From Proteus hauseri ATCC 700826 (GTDB lineage: Bacteria; Pseudomonadota; Gammaproteobacteria; Enterobacterales; Enterobacteriaceae): a DNA stretch of 64,000 nt. Position 1 is the stretch's first letter; every line of letters begins with the position of its first letter. The DNA lies in NCBI RefSeq assembly GCF_001654965.1, contig NZ_LXEV01000034.1, positions 62,001-126,000 on the forward strand, written 5' to 3'. This document shows positions 29,479-38,778 of the stretch, in pieces. Both the position numbers and the translations under genes were made by a program. The notes below the pieces were generated by a model, which saw only the letters and a list, made by a program, of their open reading frames with translations, had not been told where the DNA came from and did not search any database.

Positions 29479-29973
29479 ATAATTATTATTAACTAATTAT
29501 TGATTATTTTTAAATATCTTATATTAAAACTCTATTAACACCTTATTATAAAAAATAATTAATTAAATATAAATAATGATACTCATCAAATATTAATTAT
29601 TATAATAGAATGCTATTATTTTAGTTAACCACATGCAACACAATGAAAAATAAGAAATTTAGTCTAAAATATTTATTTTTATTGTTTTGTGTTTTTTTTC
29701 TGATTTTTTATATCCTAATTTAGATTAAATTAACAACCCTCTTTATTAAATACTCGAAAAACGAGTATCAATAAAACAGAAAAAAGAAAATTTTAGTTTA
29801 ATATTATTTTTATCTTTCTTTTTATAGGATCTTATTTCAGATTAATAATATTGGATGGTCATCACTGCCTTTTTACCTTATTTAAATTAAACTAAGCATA
29901 ATCTCAATTGAAAGGATACGTGAATCAATTAGTATATTAATGCGTATTCCTATCTAAATTACAGGATAAATGC
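29479..29973. other. A+T-rich leader region upstream of terY1
   Basis: About 500 bp with no reading frame and no RNA gene that I can support. It must contain the promoter of the terY1-terX-terY2 operon. Confidence 0.4.
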
Positions 29974-30612
29974 ATGAGAAGATTGCCAGTTTACCTTTTG
30001 CTTGATACCTCCGGTTCTATGTATGGCGAGCCTATTGAGGCTGTCAAAAATGGCGTTGAAATGCTCCTATCAACATTGCGCCAAGACCCTTACGCGTTAG
30101 AAACAGCTTATATTTCAATCATTACTTTTAATTCATCTGCGCAACAAGTGGTACCACTCACTGATATCATCAATTTTAAATCACCAGAATTAACTGCAAG
30201 TGGCACTACAGCCCTTGGTGAAGCATTAACATTACTAACAAACTGCATTGAGCGTGAAGTACAGAAAACTACAGCTGAAACCAAAGGTGATTGGCGACCT
30301 ATCGTATTTATCATGACAGATGGCGCACCCACAGATGAGTGGAAAAAAGGCATAGAAAAATTCAAAACAGCACGAACAGGTGTTGTCATTGCATGTGCTG
30401 CTGGGCAAGCTGCTCAAACCGATATTCTTAAAAATATTACCGAAATTGTATTGCAGTTAGATACCGCAGATCCCTCGACTATAAAGTCATTCTTTAAGTG
30501 GGTTTCTGCCAGTATTTCCGTAGGTAGTCAGAAAGTTGATCTCAGCAAAAAAGATATCAGCAATCTTGATGACTTACCGCCACCGCCTCCAGAGGTTAAT
30601 GTTGTACTTTAA
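29974..30612 (+). CDS. terY1: TerY-family von Willebrand factor A protein
   Basis: 212 residues, a single vWA domain with the MIDAS metal site DTSGSMYGEP (residues 10-19), ASGTTALGEAL supplying the MIDAS Thr, and MTDGAPTDEWK the distal Asp. It ends in a proline-rich tail (DDLPPPPPEVNVVL) also present in TerY2. vWA domains mediate metal-dependent protein binding; in the TerY triad they work with a PP2C phosphatase and a kinase. Position and neighbours match terY1 of plasmid R478. Confidence 0.92.
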   Translation: MRRLPVYLLLDTSGSMYGEPIEAVKNGVEMLLSTLRQDPYALETAYISIITFNSSAQQVVPLTDIINFKSPELTASGTTALGEALTLLTNCIEREVQKTTAETKGDWRPIVFIMTDGAPTDEWKKGIEKFKTARTGVVIACAAGQAAQTDILKNITEIVLQLDTADPSTIKSFFKWVSASISVGSQKVDLSKKDISNLDDLPPPPPEVNVVL

Positions 30613-30624
30613 AAAGGAATGAAT

Positions 30625-31266
30625 ATGTCTGTCAGTTTAAAAAAAGGACAAGGTGTTAGTTTAAAGAAAAATGAATATGACCTTTCATCTGTCACCATTG
30701 GCTTAGGTTGGGATATCAACGAAGAAAAACGTGGGTTTCTTGGCGGGCTTTTTGGTAAAAAAAGTGAAGAGTATGATTTAGACGTTATCGCATTTTTGTG
30801 TGGTGCCAATGGCAAAGTTAACGATCTGGGTCAAATTGAAGGTGGCCAACCTTCTCTAGTCAATGGCGATATTATTTTCTTTAATAGCTTAAAACATAAA
30901 TCAGGACAAATTTGGCTAACGGGTGATAACCGCACCGGTGCGGGTGATGGCGATGATGAACAAATCATTGTTAAGCTCAATACCCTTGATGATAAATTTA
31001 CCAAAATCGTCTTTATTGTTCAGATTTATAATGGCAAAGAGCTGCAACAACACTTTGGTAAAGTACAAAATGCTTTTATTCGTGCTGTCGATGCCAAAAA
31101 TATAGAAATGGCACGTTTTGATCTATCCGGTGGAGAAGCCTTTAATAATCAACGCTCAATGCTTTTCGCTGAATTAGTCAGAGAAGAGAGCGGTTGGAAA
31201 CTTAATGCCATTGGTGAGCCGTCAAGTTCAGATAGCTTTGTTTCTTACTTAAAGGATTTCACCTAA
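30625..31266 (+). CDS. terX: TerX, TerD-family calcium-binding protein
   Basis: 213 residues from the ATG at 30625, which has AGGA six bases upstream; an ATG at 30619 lies right on that site and is less likely. Features: MSVSLKKGQGVSLKKNEYDL, GLGWDINEEKRGFLGGLFGK (the TerZ-type insertion), the metal loop GDNRTGAGDGDDE, and AMLFAELV-type ending (SMLFAELVREESGWKLNAIG). It lies between two vWA genes with almost no spacing, so TerX and TerY proteins probably form one complex. Confidence 0.93.
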   Translation: MSVSLKKGQGVSLKKNEYDLSSVTIGLGWDINEEKRGFLGGLFGKKSEEYDLDVIAFLCGANGKVNDLGQIEGGQPSLVNGDIIFFNSLKHKSGQIWLTGDNRTGAGDGDDEQIIVKLNTLDDKFTKIVFIVQIYNGKELQQHFGKVQNAFIRAVDAKNIEMARFDLSGGEAFNNQRSMLFAELVREESGWKLNAIGEPSSSDSFVSYLKDFT

Positions 31267-31908
31267 ATGAGAAGATTACCGGTTTATCTTCTTATTGATA
31301 CATCAGGTTCAATGAGAGGCGAATCTATTCATGCGGTTAACGTAGGCATACAAACTATGCTTAATGCATTAAGGCAAGATCCTTATGCATTAGAGAGCGT
31401 ACATATCTCAATTATTACTTACGATAATGAAGCTCGTGAATTTATTCCAATGACAGCATTAGAGGATTTTCAATTCTCTGATATCACTGTTCCTAGCTCA
31501 GGCGGCACCTTTACAGGGGCAGCACTGGAATGCTTAATCAAATGCGTTGATCGTGATATTAAACGTTCTGATGGTGATCAAAAAGGCGATTGGCGTCCAC
31601 TGGTTTTCTTAATGACGGATGGCACACCATCAGACTCTTACGCTTATGGTGAAGCAATCAAAGAAGTTAAAAAACGCTCGTTTGGTTCTATTATTGCTTG
31701 TGCTGTAGGCCCGAAAGCAAAACATGACCATTTAAAAGCATTAACTTCTCAAGTTGTGGCATTAGAAACCTTAGATTCTAATGCATTTTCAGGCTTTTTT
31801 AAGTGGGTATCAGCGAGTGTGGCATCAGGAAGTTCAAGTGCGGGTGTAAATACAGATAACAAAGACACCCTACCGCCGCCGCCACCTGAAATTCAATTGG
31901 TATTGTAA
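31267..31908 (+). CDS. terY2: TerY-family von Willebrand factor A protein
   Basis: 213 residues and closely related to TerY1. MIDAS residues are in DTSGSMRGES (10-19), SSGGTFTGAAL and MTDGTPSDSY, with the same proline-rich C-terminal tail (TLPPPPPEIQLVL). The ATG follows the terX stop codon directly. A terminator at 31915 closes the terY1-terX-terY2 unit. Confidence 0.92.
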   Translation: MRRLPVYLLIDTSGSMRGESIHAVNVGIQTMLNALRQDPYALESVHISIITYDNEAREFIPMTALEDFQFSDITVPSSGGTFTGAALECLIKCVDRDIKRSDGDQKGDWRPLVFLMTDGTPSDSYAYGEAIKEVKKRSFGSIIACAVGPKAKHDHLKALTSQVVALETLDSNAFSGFFKWVSASVASGSSSAGVNTDNKDTLPPPPPEIQLVL

Positions 31909-31914
31909 TCAAAC

Positions 31915-31950
31915 AAAGCAAAGCGTCTTTACTGCGCTTTGCTTTATTTT
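31915..31950 (+). terminator. Terminator of terY1-terX-terY2
   Basis: A perfect 11-bp stem AAAGCAAAGCG / CGCTTTGCTTT with a 9-nt loop and an ATTTTT tail, 6 bp after the terY2 stop codon. Confidence 0.92.
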
Positions 31951-32047
31951 TATGTGCTCACTTTGTCAAATTTCATATTTTCTTGCGCATAACCGCAATA
32001 CTTTTATAACGATAAAACGCTCTGATAAAAGAACATAAGGTATAACG

Positions 32048-33088
32048 ATGAGAAGGCTACCGATTTTTTTTGTACTTGATTGCTCAGAATCGATGATAGG
32101 CGAAAATCTAAAAAAGATGAATGATGGTCTAACAACGATTATTAGTGATCTCAGAAAAGATCCTCATGCACTAGAAACTGCTTGGGTATCTGTTATTGCC
32201 TTTGCTGGAATGGCTAAAACTATTGTGCCACTGACAGAAGTTGTCTCTTTTTATCCACCACAATTACCTCTTGGGGGTGGAACTTCTTTAGGTAGCGCAT
32301 TAAGAGAATTATCACACCAAATTGAAACTCAAGTTAAAAAAACTACAACAGAGCAAAAAGGTGATTGGAAACCCGTTGTTTATCTTCTTACTGATGGTCG
32401 TCCTACTGATGATTACGCACAAGAAATCACACGTTGGAAAGAAAAATACGCCAACAGAGTTAATTTTATTGCTATTGGATTAGGACTCAGCGCCGATCTA
32501 CATGTGCTATCGCAATTAACAGAAAACGTATTGTTATTTACTGAAGCACAAGAAGGTGATTTTACTCGTTTTATTAAGTGGATAACCATGTCCGTGGTTT
32601 CTCATAGCCGTAGTGTTGGCGAAGAAGCGCCACCACTTTTAAGTAAAACAGAACATATTGTTCGTTTAGCCAAAGATGATATTGCTCGCGCTTATGATGA
32701 ATCCTGTGTCACTTTTGTTGGTCGCTGTAATCAAACCCGCTCAGCTTATTTAATGAAATATGAACGCCCGCCAATGGCTTCTTCAGGTCTCGATTTTAAA
32801 CTTAATTTAAATGGTTTTAACTTAACGGGTTGCTATCCCCTTAATGAAGATTATTTTACTTGGAGTGATCACAGTGCAACCACATACCAAGTAAACACCA
32901 GTGAATTACACGGTACGCCGGGCTGTCCTTATTGCGGTAATGCAACGGCATTTGCAGTCTGTCAATGTGGAAAACTACTTTGTGTTAATGGGCCAGAAAC
33001 CGTGATTTGCCCTTGGTGCGATAATACTATTGCCTTTAATGACAACAGCAACCAATCTGATTTTGATGTAACACGAGGTAAAGGCTAA
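32048..33088 (+). CDS. terY3: TerY-type vWA protein with C-terminal zinc ribbons
   Basis: 346 residues. The vWA domain (about 1-205) has DCSESMIGEN at the MIDAS, GGGTSLGSAL and LTDGRPTDDYA. Residues 215-295 form a further beta-rich domain. The last 50 residues carry Cys pairs GCPYCGNATAFAVCQCGK and VICPWCDNTIAF, consistent with one or two zinc ribbons. First gene of the TerY phosphorylation triad; its stop codon overlaps the phosphatase ATG. Confidence 0.9.
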   Translation: MRRLPIFFVLDCSESMIGENLKKMNDGLTTIISDLRKDPHALETAWVSVIAFAGMAKTIVPLTEVVSFYPPQLPLGGGTSLGSALRELSHQIETQVKKTTTEQKGDWKPVVYLLTDGRPTDDYAQEITRWKEKYANRVNFIAIGLGLSADLHVLSQLTENVLLFTEAQEGDFTRFIKWITMSVVSHSRSVGEEAPPLLSKTEHIVRLAKDDIARAYDESCVTFVGRCNQTRSAYLMKYERPPMASSGLDFKLNLNGFNLTGCYPLNEDYFTWSDHSATTYQVNTSELHGTPGCPYCGNATAFAVCQCGKLLCVNGPETVICPWCDNTIAFNDNSNQSDFDVTRGKG

Positions 33089-34644
33089 TGGATAAAACAG
33101 CTATGCTGACCAAACTGCTGATTGAGAGCGTTATTACACAATATCGTCTGCCATTATCAGAAGAGACGCTTATTGCGCTGTATGAAGATATTGAATTAAC
33201 TCAGGCTATCAATGCTATTGCGATGCAAATCAAAGTAAAAGCAGAAGACTCACAAGAAAAAAGTAATACACAAAAAAATGAAGATCCGCTGTTACTTATG
33301 CTTTTACCGCCAGCACAAGCAATTATGCCCCAAATAGAAACAGAAGTTACAGCCAATATTGAAGCAGTTGAAATAAATAAAATAACAACGCAAGAAATGG
33401 CACTATTAAAACCAGGACAAATTCCGCAACATGCCTCGTCACGACTAACTAAAAAACCCTTTGTTCGTGCACCCATTGCGCAAATTACAATTTCAAATGC
33501 CAAAGTCGGCACTGAATTTAATTCAGTTGTTGAAATAACACTAGATACTCATCAAAACGCAGAAATAGGATCTATTTTAATCCCTGATGATCTAGGTATT
33601 CACTTTGATCCTAAAACCCAATCATTAACGGGGATACCAACTAAAAGTGGTAATTTTACACTGACTGTAAATTGGATTTCTGAACAAGAGCACTACAGTA
33701 ACGAGATCTTACTCATTATTAATCCTGATCCTCGTAGTTTATGGCAAATTAACGAGCCACCTGCTGATAGCCCATACCCTAAAAAACATATTGATAGCAA
33801 AGTTATTATTGAAGATGGCATACATATTGCCGCAGCTAGCCGTCGTGGGCGCTCTCATGAACATGCAGGTACATTTCGTGATGATGACTTTTATATTCAT
33901 CATGACAAGCAAAGTAAATGGAATGTTCTCATTGTCGCTGATGGTGCAGGTAGTGCGCGCTATTCTCGAGAAGGCTCACGTATTGTCACCAATATTGTCA
34001 GTGAATATCTACAAGAACAGCTCAAGATTGATAACAACCCGACATTAGCGCCTTACCTTAATACCATTCATCAATGGGATAACGAAGATGAAAAAAAGCA
34101 AGTAGGAAACTTTTTCTCTCGCCTCTTTCACAATGCTTCACAGCTCGCCGTTAATCACTTAAAAAATGAAGCAATACGCGTTAATGAGCCAGTAAAATCT
34201 TTTTCTACCACATTATTAGCCACTGTTTCTTTACAACTTGACGATGCTATTTTTGCCGCTTCATTTTGGATGGGAGATGGGGCTATTGCTGCATTTAGTC
34301 CTACTGGTAATGTGCGCTTATTAGGCGTGCCTGACAGTGGTGAATATGCTGGGCAAACACGTTTTCTCGATGATAGTGCAATTAATGATAATGCCTTTAA
34401 TCGGCGTATTATGATTGGTAAATGGACTGATGTTTCTCATCTTATTTTAATGACAGACGGTGTTTCAGACCCTTATTTTGAAACTGACAACGGCTTAAAA
34501 AACACCGATAAATGGACTGCATTAGTTAATGAACTATCGCCTTGTTTAGCCGCACCTGAAAATGCAGATAAAGCACTTGCGCAGTGGTTAAATTTCTTTT
34601 CCGCAGGTAATCACGATGACCGCACCATTATTGTGGCTTGGTGA
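33088..34644 (+). CDS. PP2C-family protein phosphatase of the TerY triad
   Basis: 518 residues in three parts. The N-terminal 130 residues are helical and of low similarity. An Ig/cadherin-like domain (about 133-218) includes GIHFDPKTQSLTGIPTKSGN, like the putative-Ig repeats of surface proteins. The PP2C domain (about 255-518) has VADGAGSARYSREG (metal Asp), FWMGDGAIAAF, LMTDGVSDPYFE and NHDDRTIIVAW. It should reverse Ser/Thr phosphorylation made by the kinase next to it. Overlaps terY3 by one base. Confidence 0.9.
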   Translation: MDKTAMLTKLLIESVITQYRLPLSEETLIALYEDIELTQAINAIAMQIKVKAEDSQEKSNTQKNEDPLLLMLLPPAQAIMPQIETEVTANIEAVEINKITTQEMALLKPGQIPQHASSRLTKKPFVRAPIAQITISNAKVGTEFNSVVEITLDTHQNAEIGSILIPDDLGIHFDPKTQSLTGIPTKSGNFTLTVNWISEQEHYSNEILLIINPDPRSLWQINEPPADSPYPKKHIDSKVIIEDGIHIAAASRRGRSHEHAGTFRDDDFYIHHDKQSKWNVLIVADGAGSARYSREGSRIVTNIVSEYLQEQLKIDNNPTLAPYLNTIHQWDNEDEKKQVGNFFSRLFHNASQLAVNHLKNEAIRVNEPVKSFSTTLLATVSLQLDDAIFAASFWMGDGAIAAFSPTGNVRLLGVPDSGEYAGQTRFLDDSAINDNAFNRRIMIGKWTDVSHLILMTDGVSDPYFETDNGLKNTDKWTALVNELSPCLAAPENADKALAQWLNFFSAGNHDDRTIIVAW

Positions 34645-34673
34645 TCATTTAAACAAGAGAATTGGTGATTTTT

Positions 34674-36173
34674 ATGGCAGATATCATTACCTGTACAACA
34701 CAAAGCGGAAAAACAATCCAGTATGTAAATGAAATAATTGGCTCTGGATCAATGAAAGATGTCTATTTTTCCCCTGATAAAACCTATGTCGTGGCCTTTT
34801 ATAAAACACCACAAAATGTGCAGGCAAAAGATCGTATCGATATGATAACCAGTGCATATCGTCATAATATATTTGAACAAAGCGGGGGCGATTATTGGAA
34901 AAATCTCTTTTGCTGGCCTACCGATGTAGTAGAACATCAAGGTAAAATTGGTATTGTTGTTCCAACTTATCAATCGCATTTCTTCTTTAAATATGGCTCT
35001 AAAAATAACGACTTTCTGGCGATAAAAGGCCGAGAAAAAGAAGGTAAATGGTTTGCTAGTGCTAATAACCAGAATAAATTTCTCGATCCTCGTGAACGTG
35101 GCAATATGTTAAATTACCTGAAAGTCTGTTTATTACTGGCTCGAGCGGTACGCCGAATGCACGCTGCTGGCTTATGCCACAGTGATCTTAGCTATAAAAA
35201 TGTACTTATCGATCCTGAGCAAGGTCATGCGTGTGTTATCGATATTGATGGCTTAGTTGTTCCCGGAAAATACCCGCCTGATGTAGTAGGAACGCCTGAT
35301 TTTATTGCACCAGAAGTAGTGGAAACCAGCCATTTACCAAAAGAAGATCCTAACCGTATATTGCCAAATATCACGACAGACCGACATGCGCTTGCTGTAC
35401 TAATTTATATGTATCTATTTTATCGTCACCCATTACGTGGTGGTAAAATTCACGATCTTAATGATGAAATGCGAGATGAAACCCTTTCTATGGGGGAAAA
35501 AGCGCTTTTTATTGAACACCCTACAGATAAAAGTAACACAGTAAAATTAAATCAAGTGAGGCCTTCTTCTCTGCCTTGGGCTGATCCACAAAAAATCCCT
35601 TACACCATTATGGGTCCTTATTTAACGCCGCTGTTTGAAAGAGCCTTTATCACGGGATTACACGACCCAACCCAACGCCCAACAGCTGATGAATGGGAAA
35701 CCGCACTAGTAAAAACGGTGGATTTAGTTCAGCCTTGTCAAAATAACGATTGCGAACAGCAATGGTATGTTTTCTCTGGGAAAACACATCCCGTTTGTCC
35801 TTATTGCCACACGCCTTATAAAGGTCAACTACCAATTTTAAATCTCTACTCTTCACGTAAAGCAGGTAGTTTTAGACCTGACGACCACCGCTTAATGGTA
35901 TGGAGCAATCAATCCCTCTTTCCGTGGCACGTTAATCGCCTTATCGCCCCCAATGAGCGCACTACAGATGAACAAAAAAAACGCGTGGGTTATTTTGTTT
36001 ATCACAACTCAACCTGGTGGCTAGTTAACGAACGAATTGATGGATTAATGGTATTACCAGAGAAAAAGCCAATCCCAATAGGAGATAAAATTGCTTTAAC
36101 TGATGGGCTGCAATTTGTTTTATCTACCGAAGAAGGTGGAAGGCTTGTTGTAGTGCAGTTAGTGTCAAATTAA
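34674..36173 (+). CDS. Ser/Thr protein kinase of the TerY triad, with zinc ribbon and FHA-like C-terminus
   Basis: 499 residues from the ATG at 34674 (an in-frame GTG four codons upstream is an alternative). The kinase domain (about 15-345) shows a Gly loop GSGSMKDVYF, catalytic loop LCHSDLSYKNVLID (Asp and Asn) and DIDG in place of DFG. A Cys4 zinc ribbon follows (CQNNDCEQQW ... CPYC, about 351-378). The end (about 405-499) resembles an FHA beta-sandwich (WWLVNERIDG, then IGDKIALTDGLQFVL), although the phosphothreonine-binding residues are not obvious. It completes the kinase-phosphatase-vWA set. Confidence 0.88.
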   Translation: MADIITCTTQSGKTIQYVNEIIGSGSMKDVYFSPDKTYVVAFYKTPQNVQAKDRIDMITSAYRHNIFEQSGGDYWKNLFCWPTDVVEHQGKIGIVVPTYQSHFFFKYGSKNNDFLAIKGREKEGKWFASANNQNKFLDPRERGNMLNYLKVCLLLARAVRRMHAAGLCHSDLSYKNVLIDPEQGHACVIDIDGLVVPGKYPPDVVGTPDFIAPEVVETSHLPKEDPNRILPNITTDRHALAVLIYMYLFYRHPLRGGKIHDLNDEMRDETLSMGEKALFIEHPTDKSNTVKLNQVRPSSLPWADPQKIPYTIMGPYLTPLFERAFITGLHDPTQRPTADEWETALVKTVDLVQPCQNNDCEQQWYVFSGKTHPVCPYCHTPYKGQLPILNLYSSRKAGSFRPDDHRLMVWSNQSLFPWHVNRLIAPNERTTDEQKKRVGYFVYHNSTWWLVNERIDGLMVLPEKKPIPIGDKIALTDGLQFVLSTEEGGRLVVVQLVSN

Positions 36174-36181
36174 CGATAATT

Positions 36182-36224
36182 AGAGAATAATTCTATTAAT
36201 TAACAAAGGGTTATTCTCTTTTTA
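36182..36224 (+). terminator. Terminator of the TerY triad operon
   Basis: AGAGAATAA / TTATTCTCT with a 20-nt loop and a TTTTT tail, 9 bp after the kinase stop codon. It marks the right end of the Ter island. Confidence 0.8.
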
Positions 36225-36257
36225 TTGATGTAATTTCACACTGCTTTTGTTAAAAAA

Positions 36258-36677
36258 TTAGTTTATATTCGATAATTTGAACTCTATTATCATTTTTAAA
36301 TTATTAATAGGTTTTCCGGTTTCATAACGCCAGTGTTCCATTGCCTGAAGAAGTGATAAACCAAAAACATCAACAGCAGGAGAATCAAACATCCTAATAT
36401 TTTGTACTTGCCCATTCTCATCAACATCAAACTTAATCTCTAGACTACCTTCAATTTTTGCTTCTTTAGCTCTCGCGGGATAATAAGGAAGTTGCTGTGA
36501 TAAGGCTTGCGGTTTTTCCTCGATCTGTTTATCAAATTCCTTTTGTATCGGTTTTTGTATATAAAATTGCGCTTTTAGTCGTGTCTCAAGTGCATTAGCT
36601 TGAGCGGTTTGAATGGTGTAATCAGCAAATAAAAAAATGCTACTGACTAAGCTAAAAATGATAAATTTAGTTTTCAT
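36258..36677 (-). CDS. Short TonB C-terminal domain protein
   Basis: 139 residues. An N-terminal signal/anchor (MKTKFIIFSLVSSIFLFADY) is followed by a short linker and a TonB-C domain (PYYPARAKEAKIEGSLEIKF, then FDVDENGQVQN and AMEHWRYETGKP). TonB normally couples ExbB/ExbD energy to outer-membrane receptors; this version lacks the long proline-rich spacer, and no exbBD or receptor gene is near, so its role is uncertain. The start at 36677 follows a purine-rich AGAAGAAGA. Confidence 0.8.
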   Translation of the reverse strand: MKTKFIIFSLVSSIFLFADYTIQTAQANALETRLKAQFYIQKPIQKEFDKQIEEKPQALSQQLPYYPARAKEAKIEGSLEIKFDVDENGQVQNIRMFDSPAVDVFGLSLLQAMEHWRYETGKPINNLKMIIEFKLSNIN

Positions 36678-36733
36678 TCTTCTTCTTTTAAAATCAGATA
36701 TAAGATTTATATACATTAATACTTCTAATAATT

Positions 36734-36757
36734 ATTTTTATTTTTATTTTTATTTTT
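36734..36757. repeat. Hexanucleotide tandem repeat (ATTTTT)x4
   Basis: Four perfect copies of ATTTTT, in the promoter interval between the divergent TonB-C gene and aes. Short A/T repeats of this sort can slip, but low complexity alone could explain it in such A+T-rich DNA. Confidence 0.6.
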
Positions 36758-36946
36758 ATTTCATTATTTAGTTAAGAAAAATTGTCTAATCTGTCATATT
36801 TTAGCTATTTTCTTAAATAAAAGATAAATCACATTTTCTACTCATCCATGCTCGGTTATTGACAAACATTCAATATTGGCTACCAAGATCTCAGTTTATT
36901 AAGCCCCATTATTTACAATACCGCACAGTGATAATTGGAGGCATTA

Positions 36947-37915
36947 ATGAAAACTAAAAATAAAATCAATGTGCTAGAACTTATTTCGCCAGAAATGCAG
37001 CAAGTCATGCAATTTTATGCAGATAATCCGCAGCCAGCGCCTGAAAGTAACGATTACCCTGCTATGCGTCTTGCTTATAACCAAGATAGACGTTATTGGA
37101 ATGCCGATGCACCTGAAATGTTTAGCATAAACGATATTTCAGTTAACACATCTTATGGACAAGTGTTAACTCGTATTTATAAACCTGTAGAAAAAACACC
37201 AGCAACACTATTTTACCTTCACGGCGGAGGCTTTATTTTAGGTAACTTAGATACCCATGATCGGATTATGCGTTTACTTGCACGCTATAGCGGATGTGCG
37301 GTTATTGGTATCGATTATTCATTATCACCAGAAGCATATTATCCACAAGCAATTGAAGAATCAGCGCAAATTTGTCAGTTTTACCACCAAAAGGCACAAA
37401 AGCATGGCATAAACATGTCAAATATTGGTTTTGCGGGCGATTCGGCGGGCGCCATGCTATCTCTTGCTGTTGTACTCTGGTTACGAGATAACAACATTCA
37501 CTGTGGCAATATTTGTGCAGCTTTGCTGTGGTATGGATTATATGGATTACGCGATTCCACCAGCCGCCGACTTTATGGTGGTGAATGGGATGGCTTACGC
37601 CAACAAGATTTAGAAGAGTACGACAACGCCTATTTAACTGCATTGGGCAATAGAAATGCCCCTTATTACTGTTTATTTAATAATGACTTAACTTACGATA
37701 TTCCTCCTTGTTTTATTGCTGGGGCGCAATATGATCCATTAATTGATGACAGCATTACGCTATTTAAAACTCTAGAAGCCCACCATTTACCTTGTGAATA
37801 TAAAATGTATTCCGGCACATTACATGCCTTTTTACATTACTCTCGTATGATGAAAGTCGCTGATGACGCCATACGCGATGGCGCCAACTATTTTGTAAAA
37901 CAACTTACTGATTAA
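36947..37915 (+). CDS. aes: Acetyl esterase Aes (HSL-family alpha/beta hydrolase)
   Basis: 322 residues. It shows the HGGG oxyanion motif in [20 protein letters not shown] (about 88-107), the nucleophile in [13 protein letters not shown] (about 161-173), and the Asp and His of the triad near [12 protein letters not shown] and [10 protein letters not shown]. Similarity to E. coli Aes runs the whole length, including the [10 protein letters not shown] segment. Aes hydrolyses short-chain esters and in E. coli also binds and inhibits MalT. The start is the ATG at 36947 behind a perfect GGAGG. Confidence 0.93.
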   Translation: MKTKNKINVLELISPEMQQVMQFYADNPQPAPESNDYPAMRLAYNQDRRYWNADAPEMFSINDISVNTSYGQVLTRIYKPVEKTPATLFYLHGGGFILGNLDTHDRIMRLLARYSGCAVIGIDYSLSPEAYYPQAIEESAQICQFYHQKAQKHGINMSNIGFAGDSAGAMLSLAVVLWLRDNNIHCGNICAALLWYGLYGLRDSTSRRLYGGEWDGLRQQDLEEYDNAYLTALGNRNAPYYCLFNNDLTYDIPPCFIAGAQYDPLIDDSITLFKTLEAHHLPCEYKMYSGTLHAFLHYSRMMKVADDAIRDGANYFVKQLTD

Positions 37916-38625
37916 AATTCAAGATTACGAATAAAACGATAATCTGCTGACGCCTCTTTTAGTCGATAAAGACTTGCGGGGCGTCCTCTTTCAGCACGTT
38001 TTTCACCGGTATCAATCAATAAATCTGCTTGTTCAATACGCCTACGGAATGATTTTTTCTGGATAGCTTTACCTATTAAAATTTCATGTACATGCTGTAA
38101 TTCAGGCAAGGTAAACACTTCAGGTAATGCAAAACCAGGTACTATTGAATAGAGTGATTTCTGTTTCAAACGCTCTCTTGCTTGATCAACTAATTCATTA
38201 TGATCAAACGCTAATGTTTTTTGAGCTACGTCCTCTATAGGTAGCCACATAACGCTGTCTACTGATTCAATATGAGTTTCACACGCTTGATGCGCAATTA
38301 ATGCGGTATAACACACGGTAACCGACCACCCTCTTGCATCACGCTGACTATTACCGACAGCACAAAGTTGTTCAATATAAGGGGGCGTAACACCCGTTTT
38401 CTCTTTTAACTTACGCAATACTGTCTCTTCTAAACAACTATCTTTAGCTTCATCGACAAACCCACCAGGTAATCCCCATTTCCCTTTTTCAGGGTGATCC
38501 CCTCTTTTAACCACCAGCACCTTTAACATTTCTTCATGGTAAGTAAATAACACCGCATCAACGGTGATAAGCGGAGATAAAAAATCACGACGGTTATAAC
38601 TGGCTAAAAAATGTTGCTCATTCAT
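37912..38625 (-). CDS. NrtR-type transcriptional regulator with degenerate Nudix domain
   Basis: 237 residues. The N-terminal Nudix fold has [17 protein letters not shown], then [14 protein letters not shown], where the catalytic REUxEE is changed to RKLKEK, as in NrtR regulators that bind ADP-ribose or NAD-related ligands rather than hydrolyse them. The C-terminal winged helix includes [20 protein letters not shown] and FRRRIEQ. I prefer the ATG at 38625 ([10 protein letters not shown]); two upstream in-frame ATGs would put the operator dyads inside the gene. It is divergent from the SPFH/NAD-kinase-like pair, which it probably represses. The last codons overlap aes on the other strand. Confidence 0.85.
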   Translation of the reverse strand: MNEQHFLASYNRRDFLSPLITVDAVLFTYHEEMLKVLVVKRGDHPEKGKWGLPGGFVDEAKDSCLEETVLRKLKEKTGVTPPYIEQLCAVGNSQRDARGWSVTVCYTALIAHQACETHIESVDSVMWLPIEDVAQKTLAFDHNELVDQARERLKQKSLYSIVPGFALPEVFTLPELQHVHEILIGKAIQKKSFRRRIEQADLLIDTGEKRAERGRPASLYRLKEASADYRFIRNLEF

Positions 38626-38688
38626 GGTGTCAGCTTTATTAAAAAAAGATGTCTCTATTTTAGAGCGAAATGTTGGAAAATCAAATTT

Positions 38689-38761
38689 TGTCATAAAGAC
38701 ACTAAATCTGTTGACAATGATAGTGTCTATAAGACACAATTCAGTTATTGTCATAAGGACA
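38689..38761. promoter_or_regulatory. Three operator dyads for the NrtR-type regulator
   Basis: Three 13-bp sites with the core TGTC-N5-GACA: TGTCATAAAGACA (38689-38701), TGTCTATAAGACA (38724-38736) and TGTCATAAGGACA (38749-38761). Two are followed by CTAA. They fill the interval between the regulator and the SPFH gene. The dyad form fits what is known of NrtR boxes. Confidence 0.8.
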
Positions 38762-38778
38762 CTAATTGGAGACGTACT

